From contig NZ_CP152375.1 in NCBI RefSeq assembly GCF_051132615.1, positions 2,976,001 to 3,040,000 of the forward strand: 64,000 nucleotides of DNA. The letters run 5' to 3'. Below, piece by piece: positions 62,754 through 64,000 of the stretch (within the stretch, counting starts at the first letter, position 1; each line of letters begins with the position of its first letter). The DNA comes from G051132615 sp051132615. GTDB lineage: Bacteria; Pseudomonadota; Gammaproteobacteria; Burkholderiales; Neisseriaceae. Made by a program: the position numbers and the translations under genes. A model generated the notes under the pieces. That model did not search any database and was not told where the DNA came from. It saw nothing but the letters and a program-made list of their open reading frames with translations.

Positions 62754-64000
62754 ATGAGCACTGAATTCACACAAAATTCTGCACCTAGTAATGCTTCCAC
62801 TCTTTCTAAGCCAAAAACCATTGCGTCAATTACTATTGGTAACGGTTTAGAATTCTATGATTTTGTTGTATATAGTTTTTTTGCCAAAATGATTGGGGAG
62901 CTATATTTCCCAATAGAAGACAAAACAGGTCAACTGCTCTTATCTTTCGCAACATTTGGCGTGGGTTTTTTAATGCGTCCCTTAGGCGGTATTATTATTG
63001 GGCTGTATGCTGATAAATATGGCCGAAAACCTGCTGTAGCATTGACTTTATGGTTGATGGGGCTGAGTTCTTTAGTCTTTGTTTTCACACCAACCTATGC
63101 CCAAATCGGGGTATGGGCGCCCATCATGATTTTATTAGCCAGACTTGTTCAAGGGTTTGCCATTGGTGGTGAAATGGGCGCTTCTACGGCTTTTCTTATG
63201 GAGTTTGCCGATAAAGGCTCAAGAGGTTTTTATGCCAGTTGGGCAGGTTTTAGTCAAGGATTTGGCTCTTTAGTTGCCGCACTTGTTGGGGTAACATTAA
63301 CAGGTATTTTATCCCCTGAAGCACTCATCAGTTATGGCTGGAGAATAGCGTTCTTAGTTGGTGTCATCATTATTCCTGTTGGTATATTTATTCGAAGAAA
63401 ACTACCCGAAACAGCAGATGTAGCGCCAAGTGAATACAATGAATCAAAAGCTTTACGTTCATTGTTTACTGAACACGCTTATGCCCTAACCGCTTGTATT
63501 TTATTAATGATTGGTTTGGCTTCTTCAACTTATATCATTATTTATTATTTAAGCAATTATGCGATGACTGTTTTAATGCTCGCGCCTTTTTATGCCATTA
63601 TGACAGGTGTGGCAGCATCTTTAGTACAAGTTGTCCTATCCCCTTTTTCGGGTATGCTTAGTGATAAAATTGGACATCGTCGTTTGGTTTTACTGTCACG
63701 CATATTTTTATTGATTATTGCCTACCCATGTTTTTTGGTCATTACCCACTATCAAACAATAGGTGTGGTATTGGCTATGGTGTCAATTTTATCGATTCCA
63801 TTATCTGTGACTTCTCCCGCAACAATGGTCGTGGTGACAGAACTATTGCCTAAATCCATTCGTGCAACAGGCTTATCGATCTCCTATTGTGTGGCTATTG
63901 CTATTTTTGGTGGGTTTGCTCAATTTTTTGCAGCCTTACTCATCAAATGGACCAATAACCCAAATGCACCCGCATTTTATTTAATTGGCTGTGGTTTAAT
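62754..64000 (+). CDS. MFS metabolite:proton symporter (ProP/KgtP-like), 3'-truncated
   Basis: The first 415 codons of an MFS transporter that runs off the window. It starts at the ATG at 62754 (AGAGATG upstream). The frame gives IASITIGNGLEFYDFVVYSFFA (key GNGLEFYDF), the metabolite:H+ symporter family's first-helix motif, then FGVGFLMRPLGG and the loop-2/3 motif GLYADKYGRKPA (MFS motif A). RLVQGFAIGGEMGAS is another strong match, and SDKIGHRR is the second-half repeat of motif A. Eleven helices are visible. Relatives import citrate, alpha-ketoglutarate, shikimate, proline/betaine or other organic acids; the substrate is undecided. Confidence 0.9.
   Translation, partial: MSTEFTQNSAPSNASTLSKPKTIASITIGNGLEFYDFVVYSFFAKMIGELYFPIEDKTGQLLLSFATFGVGFLMRPLGGIIIGLYADKYGRKPAVALTLWLMGLSSLVFVFTPTYAQIGVWAPIMILLARLVQGFAIGGEMGASTAFLMEFADKGSRGFYASWAGFSQGFGSLVAALVGVTLTGILSPEALISYGWRIAFLVGVIIIPVGIFIRRKLPETADVAPSEYNESKALRSLFTEHAYALTACILLMIGLASSTYIIIYYLSNYAMTVLMLAPFYAIMTGVAASLVQVVLSPFSGMLSDKIGHRRLVLLSRIFLLIIAYPCFLVITHYQTIGVVLAMVSILSIPLSVTSPATMVVVTELLPKSIRATGLSISYCVAIAIFGGFAQFFAALLIKWTNNPNAPAFYLIGCGL

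Noticed and set aside
1..64000. Genomic island or prophage spanning the window
   Set aside because: No integrase, transposase, tRNA, direct-repeat ends or clear base-composition step was seen. Most genes are housekeeping or common accessory types.

Overview
The window is AT-rich (roughly one third G+C by eye) and gene-dense. It looks chromosomal and is most likely gammaproteobacterial. Pointers are an RstA/RstB two-component pair, a YeaE-type aldo/keto reductase, NsrR plus class-II-type Hcp, a full-length ModE with modABC, class Ia nrdAB, a PfeA/FepA-type receptor and several outer-membrane autotransporters. I cannot name the genus. I see no rRNA, tRNA, CRISPR array, insertion sequence, integrase or phage gene.

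Layout. 1-632: 3' end of argB. 744-3066: an unknown protein and a MipA/OmpV porin-like protein. 3197-10091: a compact nine-gene locus of unknown product. Three + genes (class-III aminotransferase, COG3146-type N-acyltransferase, arginase-fold protein) converge on six - genes (HAD phosphatase, esterase, two half-size DMT/SMR-like membrane proteins, DegT-type aminotransferase). Most junctions overlap or nearly touch. 10295-13905: rstAB, alpha carbonic anhydrase and a small periplasmic protein. 13966-17073: modE and, divergently, modABC, with a perfect ModE-type operator between them. 17222-18401: rsgA behind a 22-codon leader ORF and two mutually exclusive hairpins. 18453-20431: yeaE and a Tat-exported SMP-30 lactonase-like protein. 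20729-21684: a small membrane protein and a zinc-ribbon protein. 21923-25655: a cobalamin riboswitch, then nrdA and nrdB. 25770-28607: a PilY1-type pilus tip protein.

29026-34510: an alcohol dehydrogenase, a sodium:solute symporter, the glutathione-dependent formaldehyde pair adhC-fghA and a YgiW-like OB-fold protein. 34713-38941: an FAD oxidoreductase, a decayed SnoaL-like gene, and an aldo/keto reductase-ABM monooxygenase operon divergent from a LysR regulator. 39066-40450: a secreted protein followed by a two-domain protein (His/Cys hydrolase plus an XVIPCD-like C-terminus), which reads as an antibacterial effector/immunity pair. 40857-43555: a 36-residue membrane peptide, an EamA transporter, a decayed LysR gene and an Acg-type nitroreductase. 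43792-46467: an AIDA-like autotransporter. 46663-48240: a HopJ-family protein and an HSL-type esterase. 48557-53054: a catecholate siderophore uptake locus (receptor, TonB-like protein, periplasmic esterase, Fur-like box). 53228-55557: nsrR and hcp, each with an NsrR-like palindrome. 56377-60801: two tandem HAF-repeat autotransporters. The first is broken by a 292-base deletion, yet it shares a nearly identical barrel with the intact second copy. 60919-64000: an aromatic/aspartate aminotransferase and the 5' part of an MFS transporter.

The best candidates for something undescribed are the rsgA translational attenuator, the orphan effector/immunity pair, the nine-gene locus at 3.2-10.1 kb, and the recombining HAF autotransporter pair.
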